This document shows, piece after piece, positions 17,728 through 28,714 of a DNA stretch of 64,000 bases (its first letter is position 1; every line of letters begins with the position of its first letter). Made by a program: the position numbers and the translations under genes. Under the pieces are notes generated by a model, which was not told the origin of the DNA, searched no databases, and saw only the letters and a list, made by a program, of their open reading frames with translations. Source of the DNA: Yersinia aleksiciae (GTDB taxonomy: Bacteria; Pseudomonadota; Gammaproteobacteria; Enterobacterales; Enterobacteriaceae); NCBI RefSeq assembly GCF_001047675.1, contig NZ_CP011975.1:1466073-1530072 (forward strand), read 5' to 3'.

Positions 17728-19692
17728 TCAAATAAGTGCACTTTGATATTTGTGCAACATATCCGCTAGCCGTTTTACTGGCAGGGTAACAGAATCAGGA
17801 GACTGATAATCCAGCAGTTTTTTCTGATATTGTTCCAGCTCCTGCAATAGCCGAGCGAAGTAATAGCGTCGCTTCTGATCACTCTTCACATTGATGACGC
17901 GATCAGCGGTATAGCGGATTTGCTTATGGAAGGCACTCAGTTCGGCATTTACCGGAATTTCGGTGCTGTTGAGTCGTTGATGGGCGATGATCAACGTCAG
18001 TGCCAGCCGATACTTATCGATATCGCCGGGGAACATCATCAACAGCTGATTCAGTTGTTGATACAGCATCGGTAAATGATTTTCACTGCGACGCGCTTTA
18101 TTGGTGGTCAGGGCGGATACCGCACTGTAAACAAAGCGATTGAGCAAGGTTCTGCCGGTTCGCTCTTTGGCATTATCGCGGATCAGCAGCAGGACAATCA
18201 GGGAGACGAAGCAACCGACAATTTGCCCCAAGGCGCTGTCGAGGAACAGGCTGACGTTAAATTCCATCGGGTTACTTAGCACCATAATATTGATGGTGCT
18301 GGCCAATGTCCCCAGCGAACCCAGCCGCCGCTTCTGCACTTCGATACCAATGATAAAGGCCAGCAACCCGAGGCTGATGCACAACAGCAACATGCTCTGC
18401 TGGGTGGCGGGGATGATAAACATAAAGTAGAGCGCCCCGATGGGCAGCGCCATTACCACCCCCAGCAGGAAGTCGATCGCCACCATGCGCGGATTGGGAG
18501 TGCGCATCGCCAGCGAGGTGACCACGGCGATCATCACCATGCAGCCCGCCCCTGATGTCCAGCCGGTCCAGAGCCAAAATAGGCCACCAATCGCGGTGGC
18601 AATACCGGTGCGCAGGCCATTGATCATCGCGTGATGCCCTTCGGCTGAAACATGCTTTACCGGGACGTCACCCGTCAGAATGCCCTCCTCTACCCGACTG
18701 ATGCTGCTGTTGGTGTGAATACCTTTTGCGAGCAATAGATAGCGGGTAGCGGCACCGACCCAACTGCTGATGGTATGGGGGATCGCCTCACTGTGGCTGG
18801 CTCCGATGAACTGACGTAGTTTTTTCATCTGCTGGCGAATCTCTGTCGGTGTTGATGCCGGTTCGCTCAGCATGGCCTTCAGCTCAGGGGTTAAAATATC
18901 GGGGTGATTAACCAGCACCAGATAGCTTTCACATGCCTGCGTGATCAGTGCGAGTGACTCCGTGTGCAATACCCGCAGGCGGCGGTTGCAGCGCTGCCAA
19001 CGGGATGACTCCATCATCAGGTAGCTGCGCATCCCATTGAGCGCAGTGGTATTTTTGACTAAATCATTCCAGGCGCGATCGATTTCGGTTTTTTCCGCCG
19101 GACGGATACACAGCTGCAACAGCTTATATTGATCCACGAGTACTTTATCCACCAGCCGATCAATATCCTGCTTAATCGATCGCGGGGAGAACAGCAGATC
19201 CGCCATCACCGCACAAACGATCCCCAACACAATTTCGCTGCAACGCTCGACGGCAAACTGCGGTGTCAACAGCGGCGTTTCACCGGTTGTCACGATGATA
19301 ATCAGCGCGGTATAACCCGCCAGACCAAAGGCATAGGAGTTTTCGACCCGCACCAGTGATGAGATCCAGGTGCACACCCCCGCCCATAAGCAGCACAACA
19401 TCAGGGTTAATACCGGCGCTCTGATAGTCAGCACGATAATCACCAAGCCGCCAATACAGCCAATAAATGTGCCGATAATACGCAGCCAACCACGGTGGCG
19501 AATCGCGCCAGAGAAAGGCTCACCACCGGCGGCAAAAGCCGGGCCAGCGGCAACAATCGCGGCAGTCAGCACTGACCAGCGTGGTGTCTCCAGTTGCAAA
19601 TGAAAGCCCAGAAACAGCGCGGCTACAATGGCAAAACTCAGCTTAAAGGCAAAGCGCAGGCGAATGAAGGTCGGGCTGTTCATCTTAGCCAA
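17728..19692 (-). CDS. aaeB: p-Hydroxybenzoic acid efflux pump subunit AaeB
   Basis: 654 residues, FUSC/PET family inner-membrane protein with two blocks of membrane helices (about 13-170 and 360-510) separated by soluble helical regions. The length and sequence follow AaeB. With AaeA it exports hydroxylated aromatic acids in a proposed metabolic relief role. Its start overlaps the end of aaeA by 8 bases. Confidence 0.93.
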   Translation of the reverse strand: MAKMNSPTFIRLRFAFKLSFAIVAALFLGFHLQLETPRWSVLTAAIVAAGPAFAAGGEPFSGAIRHRGWLRIIGTFIGCIGGLVIIVLTIRAPVLTLMLCCLWAGVCTWISSLVRVENSYAFGLAGYTALIIIVTTGETPLLTPQFAVERCSEIVLGIVCAVMADLLFSPRSIKQDIDRLVDKVLVDQYKLLQLCIRPAEKTEIDRAWNDLVKNTTALNGMRSYLMMESSRWQRCNRRLRVLHTESLALITQACESYLVLVNHPDILTPELKAMLSEPASTPTEIRQQMKKLRQFIGASHSEAIPHTISSWVGAATRYLLLAKGIHTNSSISRVEEGILTGDVPVKHVSAEGHHAMINGLRTGIATAIGGLFWLWTGWTSGAGCMVMIAVVTSLAMRTPNPRMVAIDFLLGVVMALPIGALYFMFIIPATQQSMLLLCISLGLLAFIIGIEVQKRRLGSLGTLASTINIMVLSNPMEFNVSLFLDSALGQIVGCFVSLIVLLLIRDNAKERTGRTLLNRFVYSAVSALTTNKARRSENHLPMLYQQLNQLLMMFPGDIDKYRLALTLIIAHQRLNSTEIPVNAELSAFHKQIRYTADRVINVKSDQKRRYYFARLLQELEQYQKKLLDYQSPDSVTLPVKRLADMLHKYQSALI

Positions 19693-20620
19693 ACTCGCGC
19701 AGGCGGTGCATCAACTTAATCATCGGTGATGCCTGATTAGGATCGCGATCATTTGCTCCGGTTATCACTACCGTCGCGGTGGTGCCTGCTGGGTAGGGAT
19801 GCTGCTGATCTTCGCTATCCAAACGAATCTTCACCGGCACCCGTTGCGCCAGGCGCACCCACTCCAGATTATTATCGATAGTCGCCAGCCCTTTGCTGTC
19901 CACACTGCTGCTGCTATTGGTGACACCCGCAGAGATACTGTCGACGGTGCCATGCAGTATGCGGTTGCTGCCCAATGGGGTGATTTCCGCCCGATCTCCC
20001 GGTTTAACCCCTTCCAGCTTGGTCTCTTCCAGATAGGCCAAAATATAGAAAGTGTCTTTTTTCACCAAGGCGACAGCGGTCGCGCCCCGGTTAATGAATT
20101 CCCCTGCATGGACATTCAGGTTAGTCACCCAGCCCTCCGCAGGCGCTCGTACCGTGGTGCGCTCCAGATCCAGCTTGGCTAAATCACGTACCGCAATGGC
20201 TTTTGCCAATTGATGCTTCACGGTTTGCAACACATTGCTGGATTGGTCGATCTCCTCTTGTGACAGCGCCTGAACCCCCAGACGTTGCCGTCTACCGGAT
20301 TCGCGCTGCTTCTCAGCCGCCAGCGTTTGGTAATAGGCAACATCGGCTTCAGCTTCGGCCAGTGCTTGCTGATAGCGGGGTTGGTCAATAACAAACAAGA
20401 CTTGGCCTTTTTGCACCAGTTGGTTGTCTTTAACCGGCACATCAGTGATTAAGCCGCTGACATCCGGCGCGATAGCCACCACATCGGCGGTAAATTTAGC
20501 ATCACGAGTCCACGGCGATTCAGTGTAAAAAGCCCATACTTTGAAAATAGCGATAACAGCCAGTAAAACCACCAATAAGGTGATGCCGATGCGGATTATT
20601 TTTAATGAAAAAGTACTCAC
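19685..20620 (-). CDS. aaeA: p-Hydroxybenzoic acid efflux pump membrane fusion protein AaeA
   Basis: 311 residues. One N-terminal membrane anchor ([19 protein letters not shown]) is followed by a biotinyl-lipoyl-like barrel ([20 protein letters not shown]), a helical hairpin and a second barrel half ([20 protein letters not shown]), the HlyD/AaeA layout. It bridges AaeB to the periplasm or outer membrane. Seven bases separate it from aaeX upstream. Confidence 0.94.
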   Translation of the reverse strand: MSTFSLKIIRIGITLLVVLLAVIAIFKVWAFYTESPWTRDAKFTADVVAIAPDVSGLITDVPVKDNQLVQKGQVLFVIDQPRYQQALAEAEADVAYYQTLAAEKQRESGRRQRLGVQALSQEEIDQSSNVLQTVKHQLAKAIAVRDLAKLDLERTTVRAPAEGWVTNLNVHAGEFINRGATAVALVKKDTFYILAYLEETKLEGVKPGDRAEITPLGSNRILHGTVDSISAGVTNSSSSVDSKGLATIDNNLEWVRLAQRVPVKIRLDSEDQQHPYPAGTTATVVITGANDRDPNQASPMIKLMHRLREFG

Positions 20621-20627
20621 GGCGACC

Positions 20628-20831
20628 TCAGGAGAGAAAACGAGAAATTAAGTAAAAAAGGCAAGCATACAGCGCAGTATTAAAGAGTGCCGGATGCCAA
20701 ACAAACTCATAAATACCTGTGGGTTGTAACATACGACGCACGACAAAAAAAAGTGCCAATGAGAGAAGCAGTTCAAGAAATATCGGCGGGAAAGAGAGGC
20801 CGAAAATCACCATCACCGGAAGTAAACTCAT
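20628..20831 (-). CDS. aaeX: AaeX, small membrane protein
   Basis: 67 residues, two predicted membrane helices, DUF1656 family ([20 protein letters not shown]). First gene of aaeXAB. Its function in the pump is not known. Confidence 0.93.
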   Translation of the reverse strand: MSLLPVMVIFGLSFPPIFLELLLSLALFFVVRRMLQPTGIYEFVWHPALFNTALYACLFYLISRFLS

Positions 20832-21087
20832 TCTTTAAATCCTCTCAATTATAGGATGTCGGTGAACACGCCTAGGTTAATAATTAGATTCTAACTGAAA
20901 CTCATCCAACCATAGCTGCCAGAGCTAAAAGCACCAGCGATAAGACTGACTTATAGGTTAAACTTGATTGTTAGGTGTAACTGCAAGCTGGATGAGGCGA
21001 GGCAACACTTTAGCTACGCGGCTTTCAGACTTCGGACCTTTCTCCGACAGCAGTATATTAGCCTGCTTATTATCAACTTATCTACAA
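20832..21087. promoter_or_regulatory. aaeX-aaeR divergent control region
   Basis: The spacer between the divergent pump operon and its LysR regulator should hold the AaeR operator and both promoters. A LysR-type T-N11-A operator cannot be singled out by eye. Nothing else is recognised in it. Confidence 0.5.
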
Positions 21088-21089
21088 TG

Positions 21090-21105
21090 TGTGATCTAAA
21101 TCACT
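21090..21105 (+). promoter_or_regulatory. Candidate CRP binding site upstream of aaeR
   Basis: TGTGATCTAAATCACT matches the CRP consensus TGTGA-N6-TCACA in nine of ten conserved positions. It is centred about 80 bases before the aaeR start. It suggests catabolite control of aaeR or of the divergent pump operon; I know of no published support. Confidence 0.6.
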
Positions 21106-21177
21106 TTTAAGCTAGAGTTAACAATCGATGCAGAACACGCAATCAGCGCCAAACAAATAAGCCATACAGGATCAGCA

Positions 21178-22089
21178 ATGGAAAGACTAAAACGGATGTC
21201 GGTGTTCGCCAAAGTGGTTGAGTGCGGCTCTTTTACTGCGGCGGCCCGGCAGTTGGAAATGAGTGTGTCTTCGATCAGCCAAACCGTGTCAAAGCTGGAG
21301 ACCGAGCTGAATGTTAAGTTGCTTAACCGCAGTACCCGCCGTATTGGTTTGACCGAAGCGGGCCGAATTTATTATCAGGGCTGTCGGCGCATGTTGCAGG
21401 AAGTGCAGGAGGTGCATGAGCAGTTGTACGCATTTAACAATACGCCAACTGGCACGTTGCGAATCGGCTGCTCATCCACCATGGCACAAAATGTGCTGGC
21501 GACAATGACAGCAGAGATGCTGAAAGAGTACCCCGGCCTGTCCGTTAATTTGGTGACCGGTATCCCGGCACCGGATCTGATTGCCGATGGTCTGGATGTG
21601 GTGATTCGGGTTGGCGCACTGCAAGATTCAGGGCTGTTTTCCCGCCGTCTCGGCTCGATGCCGATGGTGGTCTGTGCCGCCAAAAGCTATGTGTTGCAAC
21701 ATGGCACGCCCGAAAAACCAAGTGATATGGTCAACTTCTCTTGGCTGGAGTACAGCGTCAGGCCAGACAGTAATTTCGAACTGATTGCACCGGAAGGGAT
21801 CACCACACAAATATCGCCACAAGGCCGTTTCGTGACCAACGACTCACAAACTATGATCCGCTGGCTGAAAGCGGGCGCGGGTATCGCCTACGCGCCATTG
21901 ATGTGGGTAATAGAAGAGATTAAGCGCGGTGAAGTGGAAGTATTGTTCAAAAAATACCATTCAGATCCGCGCCCGGTATACGCGTTATATACTGAAAAAG
22001 ACAAAATGCCGCTCAAGGTTCAAGTCTGTATCGACTATTTAACCGCCTACTTTAAGGGCGTTGCAGAGATTTATCAGGGCTATCGCTAA
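21178..22089 (+). CDS. aaeR: LysR-family activator of the aae operon
   Basis: 303 residues with an N-terminal LysR winged helix (FAKVVECGSFTAAARQLEMSVSSISQTVSKLE) and a substrate-binding domain. It is divergent from aaeXAB, the position of AaeR in enteric bacteria, where it activates the pump in response to aromatic carboxylic acids. Sequence and length fit. Confidence 0.92.
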   Translation: MERLKRMSVFAKVVECGSFTAAARQLEMSVSSISQTVSKLETELNVKLLNRSTRRIGLTEAGRIYYQGCRRMLQEVQEVHEQLYAFNNTPTGTLRIGCSSTMAQNVLATMTAEMLKEYPGLSVNLVTGIPAPDLIADGLDVVIRVGALQDSGLFSRRLGSMPMVVCAAKSYVLQHGTPEKPSDMVNFSWLEYSVRPDSNFELIAPEGITTQISPQGRFVTNDSQTMIRWLKAGAGIAYAPLMWVIEEIKRGEVEVLFKKYHSDPRPVYALYTEKDKMPLKVQVCIDYLTAYFKGVAEIYQGYR

Positions 22090-22248
22090 TCACCCATACC
22101 GGCTTTTATTGCTACATCCTAGGTTATGCCCTCTATCGACCAAACGTGGCTTATCTTTTACGCTCAATCAAAGTGAGGTCATTGAAGATCACATAAAAAG
22201 CGCAGTAGTCAGCCTGCGAGAATGGTTAGAGAACATAGGAGTTAAGTC

Positions 22249-22368
22249 ATGTCCAAAACAATAGCAACACCTAATACGATGAATGTCGCCGGACAGCCAG
22301 CTCTTCTCACCTACATTTCTGAGTTTGATCTTGTAGCAATCACGCATGCTGACAGCGGCATTCGCTAG
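22249..22368 (+). CDS. Possible 39-residue protein of unknown function
   Basis: An ATG preceded by AGGAG at an ideal 7-base spacing opens a 39-codon frame (MSKTIATPNTM ... HADSGIR). No domain, signal or membrane segment is recognised. The upstream frame ending at 22264 (LREWLENIGVKS) overlaps it and could be the tail of a decayed gene. It may be a real small gene or the remnant of one; the only positive evidence is the SD. Confidence 0.35.
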   Translation: MSKTIATPNTMNVAGQPALLTYISEFDLVAITHADSGIR

Positions 22369-22397
22369 GATAGGTTGAACTAACATAGTATCTCCAC

Positions 22398-22429
22398 TGG
22401 AGCTAAATTTAGTCCTAAATTTAGCTCCA
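22398..22429. repeat. Near-perfect 15-bp inverted repeat
   Basis: Arms TGGAGCTAAATTTAG and CTAAATTTAGCTCCA are separated by only two bases. No T-run follows on either strand, so this is more like an operator or cruciform than an intrinsic terminator. It sits 42 bases beyond the tldD stop and 30 beyond the small frame at 22249-22368. Confidence 0.7.
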
Positions 22430-22470
22430 AATAGATTTTATGCCAATCTCGTTGCTCTTAATAACAGCCC

Positions 22471-23916
22471 CTAAGCCGTGCCACCTACTGTCAAATTATC
22501 CAGTTTCAGCGTCGGTTGGCCGACACCTACCGGCAGGCTTTGGCCCTCTTTGCCACAGACGCCGACACCTTTGTCCAACGCCAGATCGTTGCCGACCATC
22601 GAGATCTGCTGCATCGCTTCAATACCGGAGCCAATCAAGGTGGCACCTTTCACCGCGTGGGTGATTTGGCCTTTTTCGATTAAATAAGCTTCGGAGGTTG
22701 AGAACACAAACTTGCCGGAAGTGATATCGACCTGACCGCCGCCAAAGTTTGGCGCGTAAAGGCCATATTCCACACTGGCGATGATCTCTTCTGGCGTCGA
22801 TTTGCCCGCTAACATATAAGTATTGGTCATGCGCGGCATTGGTAAGTGCGCGTAAGATTCGCGGCGGCCATTACCTGTCGGGGCAACCCCCATAAGGCGC
22901 GCATTCAACTTATCCTGCATATAGCCTTTCAGAATACCGTTTTCGATTAATACGTTGTATTGCCCCGGTACACCTTCGTCGTCGATCGCCAGTGAGCCTC
23001 GGCGGCCTTGCATGGTGCCATCATCCACTACGGTACACAGCTCGGAGGCGACCAATTTACCCATTTGCCCGCTAAAGACGGAGCTACCACGGCGGTTGAA
23101 ATCGCCTTCTAAACCATGACCGACAGCTTCATGCAACAGCACACCCGGCCAGCCTGCGCCTAAAACCACGGGCATGGCACCGGCAGGCGCGGCAATAGCA
23201 GAAAGGTTAACCAGCGCCATTCTGACGGCTTCATTGGCGAAGTTATCCGCCCGCATTTCGCCGTCAACGATTTCCAGGAAGTAGGCATAGCCGAAACGAC
23301 CACCGCCACCGCTAGCCCCGCGCTCGCGTTTGCCATTCTCTTCCACCAACACGCTGACTGACAGGCGCACCAGCGGGCGCACATCAGCGGCCAGTGTGCC
23401 GTCGGTAGCCGCCACCAGCACCTGCTCATAGATGCCAGTTAAGCTAGCACTCACTTCCTGCACTCGTTTATCGGCGGCACGAGCGACTTTATCGACGCGA
23501 TGCAACAGCGCGATTTTGTCCTCCCGCGATAAGCTTTGCAGGGGGTCCAGCAACGGGTAGAGCGCTTGGTAAGGAACCTCACCCAGTGTATGAACTTTGC
23601 CATTGCCAGATTCACGCACAATACTGCGCGCAGCATGGGCGCTTTGCTGCAAGGCGTTCAGGGTAATTTGGTCTGCATAAGCAAAACCGGTTTTTTCACC
23701 GCTGACCGCACGGACACCTACGCCCTGATCAATATTGTAAGAGCCATCTTTGATGATGCTGTCTTCCAACACCCATGCCTCGTGGTAGCTGGACTGGAAA
23801 TACAGGTCAGCATAATCGAGGCGGCGTTCAGCCAACTGCCCCAACACTGAGAACAAGTCCTGATGGTTCAGCTTGTTAGCAGCGAGTAACTGCTCACTGA
23901 CAAACGAGAGGCTCAT
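22471..23916 (-). CDS. tldD: Metalloprotease TldD
   Basis: 481 residues from the ATG at 23916 ([16 protein letters not shown]), the E. coli length; an in-frame GTG three codons earlier is less likely because the AAGAG SD is better spaced for the ATG. The zinc-binding [11 protein letters not shown] motif is present. Together with PmbA/TldE it forms the TldD/E protease. It is the last gene of the yhdP-nit-tldD row and starts 12 bases after nit. Confidence 0.94.
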   Translation of the reverse strand: MSLSFVSEQLLAANKLNHQDLFSVLGQLAERRLDYADLYFQSSYHEAWVLEDSIIKDGSYNIDQGVGVRAVSGEKTGFAYADQITLNALQQSAHAARSIVRESGNGKVHTLGEVPYQALYPLLDPLQSLSREDKIALLHRVDKVARAADKRVQEVSASLTGIYEQVLVAATDGTLAADVRPLVRLSVSVLVEENGKRERGASGGGGRFGYAYFLEIVDGEMRADNFANEAVRMALVNLSAIAAPAGAMPVVLGAGWPGVLLHEAVGHGLEGDFNRRGSSVFSGQMGKLVASELCTVVDDGTMQGRRGSLAIDDEGVPGQYNVLIENGILKGYMQDKLNARLMGVAPTGNGRRESYAHLPMPRMTNTYMLAGKSTPEEIIASVEYGLYAPNFGGGQVDITSGKFVFSTSEAYLIEKGQITHAVKGATLIGSGIEAMQQISMVGNDLALDKGVGVCGKEGQSLPVGVGQPTLKLDNLTVGGTA

Positions 23917-23928
23917 AGTTTTCACTCT

Positions 23929-24783
23929 TTAATTAGATGATGGTTTATGCGATGACGGCACCAGCGGCGCTAAAAAGCGATTGTGCTGCAATACCGGCAT
24001 TTGATTACGGATGGTTTTTAAGCCTGTGGTTTCAATTTTGACTTTTAAGGCAGCCACCGCATCGGGGTTCTGCCCCAATATTTTGCCCCAAGCATCAACT
24101 GCCATGGTGTGGCCCCAAGTACGGCGGGTAGCACCGTGCCGCCCTACTTGGGCTGCGGCCAAAATCACGCACTGGTTTTCAATCGCCCGCGCGCGCAATA
24201 AAATTTCCCAGTGAGCTTCACCGGTCATTTTGGTAAAGGCCGCCGGTACGGTAATAATCTCCGCGCCCTGCGCCCGTAAAGCTTGGAACAAGCCAGGAAA
24301 ACGCAAGTCATAGCACACCGTCATGCCTAAGCGGCCAACAGGCGTGTCCACGACGGTGATCTGCTGCCCTGGCTGATAGGTATCCGACTCACGATAACGA
24401 CCATGAATGTCATTGATATCCACATCAAACATATGAATTTTATCATAGCGCGCTTTTAGCTCACCTTGGTCATCAAACAGCAAGCTGCTGGTGGTGATGA
24501 GGTCCGGTGACTCACGGCTGATCAGCGGCATCGAGCCGATTTGAATCCAGACACCATAGCGGCGAGCCATCTCACGTACTTCTTGTTGCAATGGCCCATC
24601 GTTGTGCTGCTCTGCATGGTGACGATAAGAGGCGGCATTGGCAAACAACAGTGCATTTTCCGGCGTCAGAACCAGCTTAATACCAGAGTTTAACTGTTTG
24701 ATCTGCTGCTCAATTTGAGCCAGATTGTCACGGGTATTTTCACCACTGCATAACTGCAACAATGCAACATTGGCATTTTTCAT
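23929..24783 (-). CDS. Nitrilase-family amidase, probably deaminated-glutathione amidase
   Basis: 284 residues with the nitrilase Glu-Lys-Cys triad: Glu in VLTPENALLF, Lys in ARYDKIHMF and Cys in GMTVCYDLRFPGLF. The Nit1/YbeM branch repairs glutathione damaged by transaminase side reactions. The start overlaps the yhdP stop by 4 bases, so it is part of the yhdP-nit-tldD operon. Exact substrate inferred from the sequence branch. Confidence 0.82.
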   Translation of the reverse strand: MKNANVALLQLCSGENTRDNLAQIEQQIKQLNSGIKLVLTPENALLFANAASYRHHAEQHNDGPLQQEVREMARRYGVWIQIGSMPLISRESPDLITTSSLLFDDQGELKARYDKIHMFDVDINDIHGRYRESDTYQPGQQITVVDTPVGRLGMTVCYDLRFPGLFQALRAQGAEIITVPAAFTKMTGEAHWEILLRARAIENQCVILAAAQVGRHGATRRTWGHTMAVDAWGKILGQNPDAVAALKVKIETTGLKTIRNQMPVLQHNRFLAPLVPSSHKPSSN

Positions 24784-27700
24784 GGCGCCTTACTCTCCTT
24801 TAACTGGCGTAATACTTCATGGATGGTCGGTTGGTCCAAACTACCGGTGATTTGGTAGCGAATCAGCGAAACCTTGCTCCATAATGGCCCTAAAATCTTA
24901 GAAGCAGCGAATACCGCGGCCCCAACCACAGGATTAATCGCAAAAGCGGTGGCGACACCCACTGTGGCCGAAATCTCGGGCGTGATGACCGCTTCCATGG
25001 CGATCTGGCGTTTAGCCAAGTCCACATTACCGCTCATGGCAATGTCGGCGGCTAAACCATCTACCACTAAATCATTGGTGTGCATGACACCATTTTTGAT
25101 ATTGGCAGTGCCGCGAATAGAATCAAACGCGAAGTCACGACTAAACGTATCACTAAAGTCTAGCTGGAGCTTACGTAATAGTGCGTCAAAGCTGACCAGT
25201 CGTAGTAGCTGCCCAGCGCGCCCGCCGCCAAGATCCGTCAACAGCCCTCGGCCCAATCTACTCTTTAACGTCCCGTTTAGGGTATTAATCTGTGGCTGCC
25301 ACGGCACGCCACGCCAGTTGAGGTCGGCATTGATATCAAACGAGGCGTCTTTTATTGGCGTTGTCAGGCCAAAGAACGAGATGGTGTCATCGATTTTTGG
25401 CCCGGTCAGCGCAACATTGAGCGTGGTTTTATCGCCAGAGCCGTCTTGTTGCCACTGCCCAGTAATTTTTGCCCGCCCGTTACCCGCTTCAATCAAGCCA
25501 TTGGTTAGCATCAAAATATCGCCTTTCGGGGTCAGATCCGCATTAATCCGCCCGATATTTTGCCCCAGAATCCAACAGGCTTTGCAGCGCAATTGCAGTG
25601 CTGGCCAGTCGCGGAACGAAATTTTACTGCGGCTTTCTGGCGACTGCAATGCCGCTTGCGCCAACCGGTCTTTCGCCTCGTTCGACGTCCATTGAGGGTT
25701 GTAATAGAGATAATTAATGTCAGCATGCCATAAGCCGTGGTCTTCCATCAGCAAGCTACCCTCAACTTCCTCGCCTTTTGCCGTAACTTTGGTGCCCGTC
25801 AACAGTGGCTCGACCAGCAGGGTCAGTTGATGCCAAGCCTGCCCACCAACCAACAGCTGTGGTGTCTCTAATATCAACCGCTTAGGGAGAATGACACTGG
25901 AACTACTGCCCTTGATTTTAGGTTGCGCAGAGGAAGCAAAAGGCGCGCTCAGGGTTGCCAACTCTGGTGCCAGCAAGGCCAGCCAGCGCTCACCGTCTAA
26001 TGGCGGTAACTTGAGCACCAGGCCTTTATCATCTGGCAATGGCGGCGCTTTTTGCGTGTCGTGCTGCCAAATAGCCCGCGCCAGCTCAACTTGATCTTTT
26101 TGCAGCAACCATTGGCTATTGAAATGGTTATGACTCCCCGCGCTGCCCGACAGGGTAAATGAATCCAGTCCGCCAATGGCCTGAACATGCAGCGGTAGTG
26201 CCTGACCAGCTGATTTATCTAGCGGTGGAGGTAAGTGACTGCTTACTTTTTTTAGGTCCGCCGTGACATCGATTTTGTAATCCGGCTTGCCATTTTTAGG
26301 TAATTGCACTGCCACTTTGCCTTGCCAATTGGCACTGCCACTGAGCAATTTCGCCACATCGTCCGGCACACCCGGTAATTTAGCCGGTAGCCAGTCGCCC
26401 TGTAACCCAACATTCACCAAAAAGTTCTTTGGCTGCTCTTCGGTAGTGAAATCAACCGTCAGCGGCTGCCCGAACCAGTTGGCTGATAAGCTATCGCTAT
26501 CAAGATTGCCATCATTGAAGCGGAACTTGCCGCTGATATTCTCCAACTGGCTTTTCAGTGGCTTCACCAACAGGCTGTTATTCTTCAGCGTCACTTCGCC
26601 ACTGGCGTGTGTGATGTGATCCTCTTCCAACGGAATATCTAGGTGTAAGCGCCCACTAACCTTACCGCCCACCTGTAGCTCTGCCAGTGTTTCAGCGACC
26701 GAATCCTTAAGCGGCGTGTCGGTAAAGTAGTCATGGACATCGCGCCCTTCGCCAACCACCTCGGCATCGACGTAGAGTTTCTCTTTCAGATAATCAGGAA
26801 TGATGGCGCTGATATTGCTGCCAGTGACGTTGCCCAGCATCGCATGGGGCGCGTCCATCCACAGGCCTTCATTAAGGAAATTCAAGTCGATAGCTAAATT
26901 CTCTAACGCAGGCCAATCCGGTTGGAACTGGAAGGTAGCGTGACGTAGCGGCACATAAACTTGGAACTGGCCCTCTTTATGTTTATAAGGGAAATCATGA
27001 GGATTGCCGTTATAGACCAGCGTGGCATTGTCTACCTGCCCACCCTGTAACGCCTCGGTCAGATAATCCGCCAGCTTCTTGCCCATCAAGGGCTCCGGGA
27101 AGTAGCGCCAGGCATCGGTAGCATCATACAGGCGGATACCGGTCAGGATTTTAAGCCAGGGTTGCCCTTTATCAGGCTGTTGATAGTGAAAACTGCCATT
27201 GCCCCACAGCGATTTCGCCCTCACATCCAACTGGTCGCTCCACAGCTCCCAACCTTTGTCATCAACGCGCCAGTTCACTGCTCCACTGGCTTGGCTCACT
27301 TCCAATGGCGCGCGAAACATATCGCCATAAGGCAAGGTGCTGTTTTTAAGGTTAATATCTAGCTTACCTTGCTCGGTAGAACCACTTAATGCACCGGCAA
27401 AGTTATTCACGCCCGGCAGCAAATCCCAGTGTTGCCAGCTGATATCGTGCCATTTAGCTTGAAAACGGGTTTTTTGCGGCTGACTGATAGGAATATCTAA
27501 TGCCAGCGCATCAACGATGCCTTGTGGGCGCAAGTCTGCCCAGCGATTCATTAATTCAGGGGTCAAGAGTGACACTGTGGGCAATAGCGGCCCCACACGT
27601 TCTAGCTGAATATTAGTGGCGCGAATACGTAATTCTTGGGATTGGTCTGGGCCAATGAATTGAGTATTTTCAGGCAGCCACAGCGCCGAGAGTTGCCCTT

Positions 27701-28637
27701 TCGGCCACGATTGTCCATCGGTTTTCAGACTCAATTGCGGCGCGTCGATTTGCCAGCCATTGCCCTGACGGCGGCCTTCCAGCACAAAATTGTCTACCGC
27801 TAGCTGATGACTTTTGTCACCGGCGGTCCAATTGGCTTGCCCCTGGCTGAGCAGCACATTGCCACTGTAGATCTCGCCACTTTTAATGCTCAACCAAGCC
27901 GCCAAACTGAATTCAGCGCTGTCCAGCCCGGTATTATTGTGCAGCCAGCGGCTGATCCACGGCTTAAGATCGATGTTATCGGCCTGCATATAAACCGTGC
28001 CATTATTTAAAATGCCCTGATTATCATGCAGATCCATCCGCACCATCACCACGCCATGCTGACCATTAATGGTCGAAAGGCTAATTTGCCCCTCGGCGCG
28101 GTGCCGGTTACGGGAGTTAAGCCAGGTCAGTTGCGGGATCTCTAATTCGGCACGGGGGCCTGAAGGGGTGAGGAAGGAAACACGGCTGTTGCGCAGGTCG
28201 AAATGGTCCAACTGGCGCAGGAATATATCGGTAATATTACTGGTTTCAAGGTTGCGGCTGTTGTTCTGCTGCGCATCCAGCGTAGTGTTCAGGTCCAGTT
28301 GCAACTGGTAAAAGGTCATATCGCGGAACTGCCAGCGCCAGTGCAGCAAAGACTGCCAGACATCGAGGGCAAGGGTCACCCGTTGCACCTGCCAATCGGC
28401 TTTCGGCAATTTAGCGCTAATATCACGCAATTCCAGCGTCGGGCCAAAGGTTTCCCACGTCCCCTGCATGAACCCCACCTCCAGTGGAATCCCGCTGATG
28501 GACTGAACTTTGGCCACGATTTGCGGACGATAATCGTTGATGAGAGGCAGCATCATGCGTAGCCCACTGACCAACAACGCCACCACAACAATTATTGTGG
28601 CGCCTGTCGCTAACAAAATCCTGGGCAGTCGCCTCAC
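24780..28637 (-). CDS. yhdP: AsmA-like envelope protein YhdP
   Basis: 1285 residues from the GTG at 28637, which has AAGGAG six bases upstream and begins VRRLPRILLATG, aligning with E. coli YhdP MRRLPGILL; the frame opens 60 bases earlier. One N-terminal membrane helix anchors a very long periplasmic beta-rich body ending in an AsmA-like C-terminal region (VDGLAADIAMSGNVDLAKRQ). YhdP, TamB and YdbH form redundant bridges that carry phospholipid from the inner to the outer membrane. Confidence 0.94.
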   Translation of the reverse strand: MRRLPRILLATGATIIVVVALLVSGLRMMLPLINDYRPQIVAKVQSISGIPLEVGFMQGTWETFGPTLELRDISAKLPKADWQVQRVTLALDVWQSLLHWRWQFRDMTFYQLQLDLNTTLDAQQNNSRNLETSNITDIFLRQLDHFDLRNSRVSFLTPSGPRAELEIPQLTWLNSRNRHRAEGQISLSTINGQHGVVMVRMDLHDNQGILNNGTVYMQADNIDLKPWISRWLHNNTGLDSAEFSLAAWLSIKSGEIYSGNVLLSQGQANWTAGDKSHQLAVDNFVLEGRRQGNGWQIDAPQLSLKTDGQSWPKGQLSALWLPENTQFIGPDQSQELRIRATNIQLERVGPLLPTVSLLTPELMNRWADLRPQGIVDALALDIPISQPQKTRFQAKWHDISWQHWDLLPGVNNFAGALSGSTEQGKLDINLKNSTLPYGDMFRAPLEVSQASGAVNWRVDDKGWELWSDQLDVRAKSLWGNGSFHYQQPDKGQPWLKILTGIRLYDATDAWRYFPEPLMGKKLADYLTEALQGGQVDNATLVYNGNPHDFPYKHKEGQFQVYVPLRHATFQFQPDWPALENLAIDLNFLNEGLWMDAPHAMLGNVTGSNISAIIPDYLKEKLYVDAEVVGEGRDVHDYFTDTPLKDSVAETLAELQVGGKVSGRLHLDIPLEEDHITHASGEVTLKNNSLLVKPLKSQLENISGKFRFNDGNLDSDSLSANWFGQPLTVDFTTEEQPKNFLVNVGLQGDWLPAKLPGVPDDVAKLLSGSANWQGKVAVQLPKNGKPDYKIDVTADLKKVSSHLPPPLDKSAGQALPLHVQAIGGLDSFTLSGSAGSHNHFNSQWLLQKDQVELARAIWQHDTQKAPPLPDDKGLVLKLPPLDGERWLALLAPELATLSAPFASSAQPKIKGSSSSVILPKRLILETPQLLVGGQAWHQLTLLVEPLLTGTKVTAKGEEVEGSLLMEDHGLWHADINYLYYNPQWTSNEAKDRLAQAALQSPESRSKISFRDWPALQLRCKACWILGQNIGRINADLTPKGDILMLTNGLIEAGNGRAKITGQWQQDGSGDKTTLNVALTGPKIDDTISFFGLTTPIKDASFDINADLNWRGVPWQPQINTLNGTLKSRLGRGLLTDLGGGRAGQLLRLVSFDALLRKLQLDFSDTFSRDFAFDSIRGTANIKNGVMHTNDLVVDGLAADIAMSGNVDLAKRQIAMEAVITPEISATVGVATAFAINPVVGAAVFAASKILGPLWSKVSLIRYQITGSLDQPTIHEVLRQLKESKAP

Positions 28638-28714
28638 ACATCTCTCCTTGCCATCCACTGCAAAGCTAGCAGCGGATCTTAATCGCACCCATCCCATCTC
28701 AGGTTGGAAGGCTC

